DNA of 64,000 nt, taken from the NCBI GenBank assembly GCA_004322215.1, contig SCSM01000013.1, positions 62,001 to 126,000 of the forward strand, written 5' to 3'. Source of the stretch: Bacteroidota bacterium (GTDB lineage: Bacteria; Bacteroidota; Ignavibacteria; Kapaibacteriales; UBA2268). How positions within the stretch are numbered: the stretch's first letter is position 1; the number at the start of each line of letters is the position of its first letter. Of this stretch, positions 10,994-19,326 are shown piece by piece. Below the pieces are notes generated by a model. It saw only the letters and a list, made by a program, of their open reading frames with translations, was not told where the DNA came from and made no database searches. The position numbers were made by a program, and so were the translations under genes.

Positions 10994-11533
10994 GTGTCAC
11001 GTATAGGTAAAAAACCGATTAATATTCCACCTAAAGTTCAGGTGAGTTTTGATGACCGTACAATTAAAGCAAAAGGTCCGAAAGGCGAGCTTGCATTAAA
11101 GCTTCCCGAGCCGATTGATGTTAATATCGAAAACAATGTAATTACAATTGTACGCCCGAACGACGAGAAAAAAGTGAGAGCATTGCACGGACTTTCGCGT
11201 GCTTTGACTGCAAATGTAATCGAAGGGGTCGTCAACGGATATACAAAAACTTTACAGATTAACGGAGTCGGCTACAAAGCCGAAATGAAAGGGAAAAGAT
11301 TAATGCTGTCCTTAGGATTTTCACATCCTGTTCTGGTTATTCCACCCGATGGTATTGACATTAATTCTCCCAATCCCAATACGATTATTGTTAATGGAAT
11401 AGATAAACAGCTTGTCGGGCAAACGGCAGCAGTAATAAGAAAATTACGTCCACCTGAGCCATACAAAGGCAAAGGCATTAGATACGAAAATGAATACGTA
11501 AGGCACAAAGCCGGAAAAACTACAGCTAAGTAA
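10994..11533 (+). CDS. rplF: 50S ribosomal protein L6
   Basis: 179 aa, GTG start with AGGAG just upstream; the N-terminus MSRIGKKPINIPPKVQV is universal. It has two L6 repeats and the C-terminal PPEPYKGKGIRY signature. It lies near the factor-binding site of the 50S subunit. Confidence 0.97.
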   Translation: MSRIGKKPINIPPKVQVSFDDRTIKAKGPKGELALKLPEPIDVNIENNVITIVRPNDEKKVRALHGLSRALTANVIEGVVNGYTKTLQINGVGYKAEMKGKRLMLSLGFSHPVLVIPPDGIDINSPNPNTIIVNGIDKQLVGQTAAVIRKLRPPEPYKGKGIRYENEYVRHKAGKTTAK

Positions 11534-11564
11534 ATTTAATGTTTTTTTAAAGTGATGATGAGCA

Positions 11565-11936
11565 ATGAACACTAACGAAATAAAAAAGAGAAGACAATTA
11601 AGAAGAAAATTATCTGTCAGAAGGCAAATTAGCGGTACTGCGCAAAAACCGAGATTAACCGTTAGCCGAAGCTTAAAGCATATTTATGCACAGATAATTG
11701 ACGATGAAACCGGAAGAACTCTTGCTTCTGCGTCAACTTTAAATGAAGATGTTGCAGGGAAGGTAACACCGAAGACAAAGAAAATCGAAAAGAGTAAGCT
11801 GGTTGGAACAGCAATAGCAAAATCAGCAATTGAAAAAAATATTAAAAAAGTGGCATTCGACAGGAATGGTTATTTGTATCACGGACGCATCAAGGCACTG
11901 GCAGATTCAGCACGTGAAGCAGGCCTTGAATTTTAA
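11565..11936 (+). CDS. rplR: 50S ribosomal protein L18
   Basis: 123 aa. The basic N-terminus ([15 protein letters not shown]) is followed by [19 protein letters not shown] and the C-terminal [17 protein letters not shown]. It binds 5S rRNA with L5. Confidence 0.97.
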   Translation: MNTNEIKKRRQLRRKLSVRRQISGTAQKPRLTVSRSLKHIYAQIIDDETGRTLASASTLNEDVAGKVTPKTKKIEKSKLVGTAIAKSAIEKNIKKVAFDRNGYLYHGRIKALADSAREAGLEF

Positions 11937-11957
11937 TAAAGACAAAAGGAGATTGAA

Positions 11958-12461
11958 GTGTCGAAAGTTAAAGCATCTGAACTTGAATTAAGAGATAAAC
12001 TGGTATATGTCGGCAGAACAGCCAAGGTAGTAAAAGGCGGAAGAAGATTCAGCTTTTCTGCAATCGTTGTCGTTGGTGATGGAAACGGGAAAGTCGGCTA
12101 CGGCTTAGGCAAAGCAGGCGAAGTGGTCGATGCTGTTACAAAGGCAACAGAGTCAGCCAAAAAGCATATTTCATCGGTTCGCCTTCAGGGAACAACAATA
12201 CCGCACGAGGTTATCGGCAGATTCGGTGCAGCAAAAGTTCTTATCAGACCTGCAAGCCCCGGCACTGGTGTTATAGCCGCCGGTGGGGTTCGAGCCATTC
12301 TCGAGTTGGCAGGAGTTCAGGATGTATTGACTAAGAGTCTCGGCTCTTCCAATCCCCATAATACTGTTAAAGCAGCTATGCAGGGATTGATGCAGCTTAA
12401 CGATGCCTCTGCAGTTGCTGCAAGACGCGGTATTCCGGTTGAAAAGGTAATTAACGGGTAA
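11958..12461 (+). CDS. rpsE: 30S ribosomal protein S5
   Basis: 167 aa with a GTG start supported by AAAGGAG. The double-stranded RNA-binding fold is visible in [22 protein letters not shown] and the second domain in [20 protein letters not shown]5 affects decoding fidelity and lies at the mRNA entry channel. Confidence 0.97.
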   Translation: MSKVKASELELRDKLVYVGRTAKVVKGGRRFSFSAIVVVGDGNGKVGYGLGKAGEVVDAVTKATESAKKHISSVRLQGTTIPHEVIGRFGAAKVLIRPASPGTGVIAAGGVRAILELAGVQDVLTKSLGSSNPHNTVKAAMQGLMQLNDASAVAARRGIPVEKVING

Positions 12462-12492
12462 TTGTAAACGGACCGAATGGCAGGAGTAATAA

Positions 12493-12678
12493 ATGAATAA
12501 ACTTAAAGTAACACAGGTTCGAAGTATCATTGACAGGAACAAAAAGCAAAAGCTGACTATCGAAGCACTCGGTTTGGGCAGACCGAATTATATTAATGTT
12601 CTGCCCGATAATCCTCAGACAAGAGGCATGCTCGCGGTTGTCAAGCATTTGGTAAAAGTTGAAGAAGTTGCGAATTAA
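12493..12678 (+). CDS. rpmD: 50S ribosomal protein L30
   Basis: 61 aa, short single-domain L30 with the typical KVTQVRSIIDRNKKQK and ALGLGRPNY motifs. An AGGAG lies upstream of the ATG. It is placed between rpsE and rplO as in most bacteria. Confidence 0.95.
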   Translation: MNKLKVTQVRSIIDRNKKQKLTIEALGLGRPNYINVLPDNPQTRGMLAVVKHLVKVEEVAN

Positions 12679-12696
12679 TAAAGAGAAATTATTAAT

Positions 12697-13158
12697 ATGA
12701 AACACATTGGAAATTTGAAGCACGCTGAAGGTGCGAGACATAAGAAGAAAAGAATCGGAAGAGGTCCCGGTTCCGGATATGGCGGTACCTCAACCAAAGG
12801 ACATAAGGGACAGCAATCACGTTCGGGTGCAAGGGTGCATATATGGTTTGAGGGTGGTCAGATGCCATTGAACAGGCGGCTGCCGAAGTTCGGTTTTTTC
12901 AACAGGAACCGGGTTGATTACCAGGTTGTCAATGTCGGCAAGCTCCAGGAACTGGCAGAAAAAAATAAATTTGAAGATAATAAAATTAATTTTGACATTT
13001 TATATAATCTCGGTGTTATCAGTAAGAAGACATTGCCATTGAAAATTCTCGGCAATGGAACTGTTAGCACTGCATTGAAAGTTGAAGCACACAGTGTTTC
13101 TGCATCGGCGAAGCAAAAAATTGAAACTGCCGGAGGGACCGTAACGACTCATGAGTAG
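12697..13158 (+). CDS. rplO: 50S ribosomal protein L15
   Basis: 153 aa. The Gly/Arg-rich N-terminal region (KRIGRGPGSGYGGTSTKGHKGQ) threads into 23S rRNA; the globular C-terminus follows. Its last 8 bases overlap secY, indicating translational coupling. Confidence 0.97.
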   Translation: MKHIGNLKHAEGARHKKKRIGRGPGSGYGGTSTKGHKGQQSRSGARVHIWFEGGQMPLNRRLPKFGFFNRNRVDYQVVNVGKLQELAEKNKFEDNKINFDILYNLGVISKKTLPLKILGNGTVSTALKVEAHSVSASAKQKIETAGGTVTTHE

Positions 13159-14494
13159 TTTTGTTCAGACAATACAGAATATCTTCAGGATTGAAGAGCT
13201 TAGGAAGAGGATTATAACAACTCTGCTGATACTTATTGTTGTCAGGGTTGGAGCTCATATCACTCTTCCCGGAATTGATATTACAGTTCTGAAAGCAACG
13301 ACAGGTACCGATGAAGGTACGCTTTTCGGATTGTTCGATTTATTTGTCGGAGGTGCATGGTCTAACGCTGCTGTATTTGCACTCGGTGTAATGCCTTACA
13401 TCACTGCATCAATTATTCTTCAGCTTGGTGGAATCGTTGTTCCAGAGTTGCAGCGGCTTCAGAGAGAAGGCGAAGAAGGAAGAAGAAAAATCACTCAATG
13501 GACAAGGTATCTGACTGTTCTGATTGCAGCATTACAGGCTTATGGTACAAGCATCAGATTATTAAATACTCCTACTTCAGGAGCCCCACTGGTTCCGGTT
13601 AGCGGTTTGTTATTTACTATGTCAACCGTATTTTTACTGACCGCCGGCACAATATTCATGATGTGGCTCGGCGAACAGATAACCGACAGGGGTATAGGTA
13701 ATGGAATTTCATTAATAATCTTTATCGGAATTATTGCACGGCTTCCTGCCTCTGCTTTCCAGGAATATAAATTGATTGAAGTAGGACAGAGAAACTGGAT
13801 TGTAGAATTAATAATACTTGTCATTCTTGTTGCCATAATTGCAGGAGTGGTTCTTGTCACACAGGGAGCCAGGAGGATACCTGTGCAATATGCCCGCAGG
13901 CAGGTTGGTAGAAAAGTTTATGGAGGAACAACTCAATATATACCGTTAAGAGTGAATACGGCTGGTGTTATGCCTATAATTTTTGCACAATCACTCATGT
14001 TTGTTCCGAATACTATATTAAGCTTTTTTCCTGAATCACAATTCCTCTCAAGTTTGGCACATTTATTTAGTGACAGATCGTTTGTGTATGCAATCATTTA
14101 CGGATTGATGATAGTATTTTTTACATATTTTTATACTGCAATCGTTTTTAATCCGAAAGACATTGCAGACAACATGAAAAAACAGGGAGGTTTCATACCG
14201 GGAATAAGACCCGGAAAACCGACCTCCGAATATATAGACCAAATATTAACGAGGATAACATTGCCGGGTTCGGTATTTCTAGCAATAATAGCAATATTAC
14301 CGACATTTGTTACAAGTATTTTTGCAGTAACAAGTAGCTTCGCTTCGTTCTTTGGAGGTACAAGCTTGCTGATTATGATAGGCGTGGCACTTGATACATT
14401 GCAGCAGATTGAATCTTACCTGCTTATGAGACATTATGACGGTTTTATGAAAAGCGGTAGAATCAAAGGCAGGGTAGGACAAGGTGGTTTTTAA
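13151..14494 (+). CDS. secY: Preprotein translocase subunit SecY
   Basis: 447 aa channel subunit of the Sec translocon in the inner membrane, with ten predicted membrane segments. The conserved plug-region pattern LPGIDI, the SIILQLGGIVVPELQRLQREG segment and the C-terminal loop GRIKGRVGQ are visible. It overlaps rplO by 8 bp and is followed by map. SecG, another translocon subunit, is encoded at about 28.8-29.2 kb in the same window. Confidence 0.97.
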   Translation: MSSFVQTIQNIFRIEELRKRIITTLLILIVVRVGAHITLPGIDITVLKATTGTDEGTLFGLFDLFVGGAWSNAAVFALGVMPYITASIILQLGGIVVPELQRLQREGEEGRRKITQWTRYLTVLIAALQAYGTSIRLLNTPTSGAPLVPVSGLLFTMSTVFLLTAGTIFMMWLGEQITDRGIGNGISLIIFIGIIARLPASAFQEYKLIEVGQRNWIVELIILVILVAIIAGVVLVTQGARRIPVQYARRQVGRKVYGGTTQYIPLRVNTAGVMPIIFAQSLMFVPNTILSFFPESQFLSSLAHLFSDRSFVYAIIYGLMIVFFTYFYTAIVFNPKDIADNMKKQGGFIPGIRPGKPTSEYIDQILTRITLPGSVFLAIIAILPTFVTSIFAVTSSFASFFGGTSLLIMIGVALDTLQQIESYLLMRHYDGFMKSGRIKGRVGQGGF

Positions 14495-14512
14495 GTGAAT
14501 GAGTCTTAAAAA

Positions 14513-15298
14513 ATGAAATTCCCGTATATAAAAACCGAAAATGAAATCAGCAAGATAGAAAAATCGTGCAGAATCGTTGCCGAAACTCTTACTTTAATCG
14601 GCAAATATATGGTGGCTGGAACTGAAACGATGGAAATTGATAGAATAGCTGAAGATTTTATTTTATCAAAAGGTGCAAAGCCCGCTTTTAAAGGGTATGT
14701 AGTTGACGGAAAAAAGTTCCCTTATACATTATGTATTTCGATTAACGATGAAGTCGTTCACGGGATGCCCGGAAGAAGAAAACTCGAAGAAGGACAGATT
14801 GCTTCTATTGACTGCGGTGCAGAATTGGACGGATATTTCGGAGACAGTGCCGTTACTTATGCAGTTGGTAATGTTACCGAAGAAAAACTACGGTTGATGA
14901 GCACCACCCAGGAAGCTTTGATGCTTGGAATCGAAAAAGCCGTCAGCAAGAATAAAGTCTATGATATATCGAGAGCTATTCAGGAGTTTGTTGAAGGAAA
15001 AGGGTATTCGGTAACACGCGAACTGGTTGGGCATGGAATAGGAAAGAATCTTCACGAAGAACCCCCTGTTCCGAATTTCGTTCCGCCGCTTCTGCACAGG
15101 TCGAAATATCCGAATATAAAGCTTGAAAAAGGAATGGCTCTTGCAATCGAACCTATGGTTCACCAGGGGACAAAATTTGTTAAAACGGAAGCAGACGGCT
15201 GGACTGTCAGAACTGTGGACGGAAAGCCGGCAGCTCATTTTGAGCACACTGTCATTGTTGATGACAATTATCCTTTAATTTTGACTGTTAGAGATTGA
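14513..15298 (+). CDS. map: Methionine aminopeptidase type I
   Basis: 261 aa dinuclear-metal peptidase that removes the initiator Met. Metal-ligand regions are visible: SIDCGAELDGYFGDSAVT, GHGIGKNLHEEP, AIEPMV and the final FEHTVIV. Substrate-site His is in NDEVVHGMPG. No N-terminal zinc finger extension is seen. Its position between secY and infA matches the Bacteroidota/Chlorobi gene order; adk is not present here. Confidence 0.96.
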   Translation: MKFPYIKTENEISKIEKSCRIVAETLTLIGKYMVAGTETMEIDRIAEDFILSKGAKPAFKGYVVDGKKFPYTLCISINDEVVHGMPGRRKLEEGQIASIDCGAELDGYFGDSAVTYAVGNVTEEKLRLMSTTQEALMLGIEKAVSKNKVYDISRAIQEFVEGKGYSVTRELVGHGIGKNLHEEPPVPNFVPPLLHRSKYPNIKLEKGMALAIEPMVHQGTKFVKTEADGWTVRTVDGKPAAHFEHTVIVDDNYPLILTVRD

Positions 15299-15304
15299 TG
15301 AAAT

Positions 15305-15523
15305 ATGGCAAAGCAGGAATTGATACGCGTTGACGGAGTAATTGAGGAGACTCTCCCCAATACTCAATTTGTTGTCAAATTTGAAAACGGTCACAAAATT
15401 CTTGCTCATATTTCCGGCAAAATGAGAATGAATTTTATTAAAATTTTGCAGGGTGATAAGGTTACTGTTGAGTTATCGCCTTATGATTTGACAAAGGGTA
15501 GAATTATCTACCGATATAAATAG
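15305..15523 (+). CDS. infA: Translation initiation factor IF-1
   Basis: 72 aa S1-like OB-fold protein. It reads [20 protein letters not shown] and ends [11 protein letters not shown], matching IF-1 over its full length. It occupies the A site during initiation. It begins 6 bp after map. Confidence 0.97.
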   Translation: MAKQELIRVDGVIEETLPNTQFVVKFENGHKILAHISGKMRMNFIKILQGDKVTVELSPYDLTKGRIIYRYK

Positions 15524-15555
15524 AAAGAATATTTACTTATGATTTTGAGATTACG

Positions 15556-15672
15556 ATGAAAGTACAGGCATCAGTAAAAAAAAGAAATCCGGACGACAAG
15601 ATTGTTCGCCGTAAAGGAAGAATTTATATTATTAATAAAAAGAATCCCCGCTTTAAGCAGAGGCAGGGTTAA
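15556..15672 (+). CDS. rpmJ: 50S ribosomal protein L36, cysteine-free form
   Basis: 38 aa, too short for the ORF track. It reads [20 protein letters not shown] and ends NPRFKQRQG. Zinc-binding L36 has the pattern CxxC...CxxxxH; here all cysteines are absent and Asp/Asn occupy the places, so this is the zinc-independent type seen in Bacteroidetes and relatives. It sits in its standard place between infA and rpsM. Confidence 0.95.
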   Translation: MKVQASVKKRNPDDKIVRRKGRIYIINKKNPRFKQRQG

Positions 15673-15693
15673 TTATTAACAAGGAGTATTGTT

Positions 15694-16077
15694 GTGGCTA
15701 GAATTGCAGGTATAGACCTACCAAAGAACAAGCGCGGCGTAGTCGGGCTTACTTATGTTTTCGGAATAGGCAAGACAACATCCGAAAAGGTGCTGGCAAA
15801 AGCCGGTGTTGACGAAAGCAAAAAGGTTAACGATTGGACAGATGATGAAATAGCACGAATTCGTTCGGTTATTCAGGAAAGCGTTAAAGTCGAGGGTCAG
15901 CTTCGCTCTGAGGTTCAGATGAACATCAAGCGTCTTATGGACATTGGCTGCTATCGCGGTCTCAGGCACAGGAAAGGATTGCCTGTGAGAGGACAGAGAA
16001 CGAGAACCAATTCCAGGACACGCAAGGGTAAGCGCAAAACCGTTGCTGGAAAGAAGAAAGCTATGGCTAAGAAATAA
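15694..16077 (+). CDS. rpsM: 30S ribosomal protein S13
   Basis: 127 aa with a GTG start and AAGGAG 7 bases upstream, giving the universal [15 protein letters not shown] helix-turn segment and the [18 protein letters not shown] motif follow, then a basic tail. It contacts the 50S subunit and P-site tRNA from the 30S head. Confidence 0.97.
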   Translation: MARIAGIDLPKNKRGVVGLTYVFGIGKTTSEKVLAKAGVDESKKVNDWTDDEIARIRSVIQESVKVEGQLRSEVQMNIKRLMDIGCYRGLRHRKGLPVRGQRTRTNSRTRKGKRKTVAGKKKAMAKK

Positions 16078-16129
16078 TCCTAACGGTACTTTGTACTTTG
16101 TAATTTTTTTATAATATTTTTAAAGTAAC

Positions 16130-16516
16130 ATGGCAACAGTAAAAAAGAAAACAAAGAAAAAAATTGTATCCGATATACATGGTAAAGTGTTTATCAGGGC
16201 ATCCTTCAATAATGTAATGGTTACCATTACCGACATGTATGGTAACACGATTTGCTGGTCATCAGCAGGAAAGAACGGATTCAGGGGCTCAAAGAAAAAT
16301 ACTCCTTATGCTTCGCAGGTATCAGCCGAGCGCACAGCTAAGGAAGCTTATGACCTCGGACTGAGAAAAGTTGATGTGGTTGTGAAAGGTCCTGGCGCAG
16401 GGAGAGAAGCTGCTATTAGAGCATTATCAATAGCGGGACTTGAAGTTCACAGCATTCTTGACAAAACCCCGATACCTCACAACGGATGCAGACCGTCTAA
16501 GAGAAGAAGGGTATAA
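16130..16516 (+). CDS. rpsK: 30S ribosomal protein S11
   Basis: 128 aa, normal. It has the [18 protein letters not shown] segment, the [13 protein letters not shown] motif and the C-terminal [18 protein letters not shown]. In most bacteria rpsD follows; here the next gene is rpoA after 62 bp. Confidence 0.97.
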   Translation: MATVKKKTKKKIVSDIHGKVFIRASFNNVMVTITDMYGNTICWSSAGKNGFRGSKKNTPYASQVSAERTAKEAYDLGLRKVDVVVKGPGAGREAAIRALSIAGLEVHSILDKTPIPHNGCRPSKRRRV

Positions 16517-16578
16517 TATTAGATTTTTGATAATTAAATTAACAGCCATTTAATAAATAAACAGCAGAACAGGCAAGT

Positions 16579-17604
16579 ATGAATATTCAAATGCAAATGC
16601 CCGAGAGGGTACAGATTGAGGAAACACAAAAAAAGAACCACGGAACATTTGTTCTTCAGCCGCTGGAGCAGGGCTATGGCGTTACTATTGGTAACTCGCT
16701 CCGCCGTATTCTTTTATCATCGATTCCCGGTGCTGCAATAATTGGCGTCAAGATTACCGATGTTTTGCATGAATTCCAGACAATACCCGGTGTTGTTGAA
16801 GATGTGTCAGAGATTATTCTTAATCTGAAATCAGTCAGATTGAAAACTGTTGATAAAAAGGCACAATGGATTAATTTCCATTTGAAAGGACCGATTGTGT
16901 GGACTGCTAAGGACATACAGGATGCGACCGATGACATTGAGGTACTCGACCCGAGCCATTATATTGCAACATTAGCAGATGATGCTGAATTTGAGGTCGA
17001 ACTTAGAATAGGCAAAGGCAAGGGATATGTCCCGGCTGAAGACCATCAGTTAACCGATTTCCCGATTGGGATGCTTCCTATTGATGCGATATATACACCG
17101 ATTAAAAACGTTATTTATACGATAGAACCGTACAGGGTGGGACAAAAGACAGATTATGAAAAACTGATTCTGGATGTTATCACTGACGGAACGATTGCTC
17201 CCGATGAAGCACTTCATAATTCGGCAAAAATTATGAATGACCACATAAAGTTGTTCATTCACTTCAACGAAGAAGAAGAAGAATTGCCACCACCGATTCC
17301 CGTCGAGGAAGAAGTTAAAGAGGCAGAGAGAAACCGTCTGCGTAAGATTTTATTGACTCCAGTTGATGAGCTTGAATTATCGGTCAGGGCGCACAATTGC
17401 CTTAAGGCAGCCAATATCAAAAATCTTGCAGAGTTGATTTCACTCCAGGAGCATGAACTCCTTAAATTCAGAAATTTCGGTAGGAAATCTCTTGCGGAAT
17501 TAGGTGAAGTTGTTCATTCGTTCGGATTGGAATTCGGAATGAATATAGATAAATATATAAAAGATGAACCTAAAAAAGTAAGCTTGCTTACTGATAACTA
17601 TTAA
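16579..17604 (+). CDS. rpoA: DNA-directed RNA polymerase subunit alpha
   Basis: 341 aa. The N-terminal assembly domain (about 1-235) has GYGVTIGNSLRRILLSSIPG. An acidic and proline-rich linker (EEEEELPPPIPVEEEV) leads to the C-terminal domain (about 270-330) with the promoter/activator-binding region KNLAELISLQEHELLKFRNF. It directs RNA polymerase assembly and UP-element contacts. It lies directly between rpsK and rplQ because rpsD is absent. Confidence 0.97.
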   Translation: MNIQMQMPERVQIEETQKKNHGTFVLQPLEQGYGVTIGNSLRRILLSSIPGAAIIGVKITDVLHEFQTIPGVVEDVSEIILNLKSVRLKTVDKKAQWINFHLKGPIVWTAKDIQDATDDIEVLDPSHYIATLADDAEFEVELRIGKGKGYVPAEDHQLTDFPIGMLPIDAIYTPIKNVIYTIEPYRVGQKTDYEKLILDVITDGTIAPDEALHNSAKIMNDHIKLFIHFNEEEEELPPPIPVEEEVKEAERNRLRKILLTPVDELELSVRAHNCLKAANIKNLAELISLQEHELLKFRNFGRKSLAELGEVVHSFGLEFGMNIDKYIKDEPKKVSLLTDNY

Positions 17605-17645
17605 TTGAAAGAAACTTTTTTGTTTTGTATTGACAGAGTAATAAA

Positions 17646-18308
17646 ATGAGACACCAGGTTAGAGGAAGAAAATTAAACAGAACGGCATCGCACAGGAATG
17701 CATTGTTGAAAAATCTTGCGACTTCACTGTTCGAACATAAACACGTTAGGACTACACTTGCAAAAGCAAAAGAGCTTAGACCATACGCTGAGCATTTAAT
17801 TACAAAAGCGAAAAAAGCTTTGCAAAATGAAAAAGGAGGATTGCTCCCGGAAGGACAAAAGGTTGATATTCACAACCGTAGGATTGTCGGAAGAGACATA
17901 ACTAATAAAGCTGTATTGCAGGAATTGTTCGATACAATCGCGCCACTTGTCGAGGAAAGACCGGGTGGCTATTGCAGAATAACAAAAATTGGTAACCGGA
18001 GGGGAGATGCAGGCGATGCAGCTATCATCGAATTGGTTGACTGGTCGGCTCCACAGGATGGCACTTCATCTTTGAAAGCAAGAAAGAAAGCAATGGCAAA
18101 GAAAGCCGAAGGAAAGAAATCCAAAGCAAAGAAAGCCAAGAAAGTTGAAGAAGAAGTCAAGGGATCTGAGGTAATTGAAACCGTTACAGAAGAGAAAGTA
18201 ACTGAAGCTGACGTCCGGGAAGAAATAACCGAAGAAAAAAATGAAGAAATCACTGATTCTGAAACTATTGAACCATCCGATGAGGAACCAAAGCCCGAAG
18301 AAAAATAA
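17646..18308 (+). CDS. rplQ: 50S ribosomal protein L17 with long C-terminal tail
   Basis: 220 aa. The first ~125 residues are a normal L17 (MRHQVRGRKLNRTASHRNAL, then RPGGYCRITKIGNRRGDAG). The remaining ~90 residues are low complexity, first Lys/Ala-rich (KKAEGKKSKAKKAKK), then strongly acidic with Glu and Thr. Such a tail is probably disordered and solvent exposed. It is the last gene of the long operon and is followed by a terminator. Confidence 0.96.
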   Translation: MRHQVRGRKLNRTASHRNALLKNLATSLFEHKHVRTTLAKAKELRPYAEHLITKAKKALQNEKGGLLPEGQKVDIHNRRIVGRDITNKAVLQELFDTIAPLVEERPGGYCRITKIGNRRGDAGDAAIIELVDWSAPQDGTSSLKARKKAMAKKAEGKKSKAKKAKKVEEEVKGSEVIETVTEEKVTEADVREEITEEKNEEITDSETIEPSDEEPKPEEK

Positions 18309-18333
18309 ATTTTATAATTATTTAAATTTTTAG

Positions 18334-18363
18334 AAAGGCATCAAAGAAGATGCCTTTTTTTTT
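18334..18363 (+). terminator. Intrinsic terminator of the ribosomal operon
   Basis: A 9-bp perfect stem AAAGGCATC / GATGCCTTT with a 6-nt AAAGAA loop is followed by an unbroken run of nine T. It lies 26 bp after the rplQ stop, before the convergent minus-strand HTH gene. Confidence 0.92.
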
Positions 18364-18389
18364 ATAAGAGAATGAAAAATAAAAATATT

Positions 18390-18746
18390 TTATTCCGACA
18401 ACAAAGACTCTTCCGGTACACCCAGCTTATCATTCAATGTTCTCATCATTTGTAATGACAATTTTCTTTTTCCAGATAATATTTCTGAAACCCTGCTTCT
18501 GTATCCAGGATAACATCTCAAATCTGACATTTTCATTCCAAGTTGTTCCAACCTAAACTTTACCGCCTCTAATGGATTCGGTGCTTCAATTAAAAATCTC
18601 TCTTTTTCATTGTTTTCAACAAGAATTGATAAAATATCCAGCTCATCCGATTCCTTTGAACCTGATTTTAAACTCTTTTGCATAAGTACGTAAATCCTTT
18701 CCAGGGCTTTTTCGTAATGCTTCTTATTTTTTATTGGTTTTAACAT
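18390..18746 (-). CDS. HigA-type HTH antitoxin-like regulator
   Basis: 118 aa. The N-terminus follows the pattern of the HigA group (COG5499 as I recall it): MLKPIKNKKHYEKALERI, an acidic region, then ..PNPLEAVKFRLEQLGMK leading into an XRE-type helix-turn-helix at about 68-112 (MSDLRCYPGYRSRVSEILSG, KRKLSLQMMRTLND). Members normally pair with a HigB mRNA interferase, but none is adjacent. Instead it lies 15 bp downstream of hicA on the same strand, so it is probably the third gene of a hicBA operon. It may bind DNA as a repressor of the module. Confidence 0.85.
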   Translation of the reverse strand: MLKPIKNKKHYEKALERIYVLMQKSLKSGSKESDELDILSILVENNEKERFLIEAPNPLEAVKFRLEQLGMKMSDLRCYPGYRSRVSEILSGKRKLSLQMMRTLNDKLGVPEESLLSE

Positions 18747-18761
18747 TACTTATATATTTTT

Positions 18762-18962
18762 TTAATTATCCTGACTCACAGCTTCTAATACAGATTTAAC
18801 AATTTTGGGATGCAATGATTTGTTTGAATGAAATGGAATAACAAATCTCTCCTCATTTCTAAAATAAATTCTATGACTTCCTTTTGACCTGAGTAATATA
18901 AATCCTGAATTTAAAAGCATTTTTTCGGCTTCTTTAGCAGTTAATACAGGTAGTTTAGGCAA
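18762..18962 (-). CDS. hicA: HicA-type mRNA interferase toxin
   Basis: 66 aa from the TTG at 18962, giving MPKLPVLTAKEAEKMLLNSG, the usual HicA N-terminus; the ORF track starts four codons earlier at another TTG. The double-stranded RNA-binding-like fold carries the catalytic His in RSKGSHRIYF. The chosen start overlaps the end of hicB by 8 bp, indicating coupling. HicA cleaves mRNA and is neutralised by HicB. Order antitoxin-first is one of the two known hic arrangements. Confidence 0.88.
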   Translation of the reverse strand: MPKLPVLTAKEAEKMLLNSGFILLRSKGSHRIYFRNEERFVIPFHSNKSLHPKIVKSVLEAVSQDN

Positions 18963-19179
18963 TAGCGACCTCAATACTGGTTGAATAAATATCTTTATTT
19001 AGTATGATTGAATCCTTGTCAGGGTCAATTGTTTCAAGATATAGTTCAACAGCTTCTTTAATATTTGTAACTGCTTCTTCGAATGTTTCTCCTTGAGTAT
19101 GGCACCCCTTTAATTCTGGACAATATACATAATAACCATACTCATCTTTTTCTATAATAACAGTTAATTTCCCTCTCAT
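18955..19179 (-). CDS. hicB: HicB-type antitoxin
   Basis: 74 aa with the partial RNase H-like HicB fold: LTVIIEKDEYGYYVYCPELK, then GCHTQGETFEEAVTNIKEAV. There is no obvious C-terminal HTH or RHH DNA-binding domain after it, which is typical of short HicB proteins. The separate HigA-like HTH gene downstream might supply DNA binding. Translation runs into hicA by overlap. Confidence 0.88.
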   Translation of the reverse strand: MRGKLTVIIEKDEYGYYVYCPELKGCHTQGETFEEAVTNIKEAVELYLETIDPDKDSIILNKDIYSTSIEVAIA

Positions 19180-19256
19180 TTAATTCTCCAACTAATATCT
19201 TAATTAAACTAATTAAAACGTTACTAATATAATAATATTTAGTATATAATAAAGAT

Positions 19257-19291
19257 AAAAAAAAAAGAGCCAAGGGTACAACCCCCGGCTC
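19257..19291 (-). terminator. Terminator of the sigma / membrane-protein operon
   Basis: Read on the minus strand, a stem GAGCC / GGCTC with an inner GGGT / ACCC pairing is followed by ten T (A-run at 19257-19266 on plus). It lies about 35 bp after the stop of the gene ending at 19327. A second inverted repeat, CAGGTTTA / TAAACCTG (19293-19321), with a T7 run on the plus strand, lies between them. Confidence 0.8.
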
Positions 19292-19326
19292 ACAGGTTTA
19301 GAGGACTCATAATTAAACCTGTTTTT

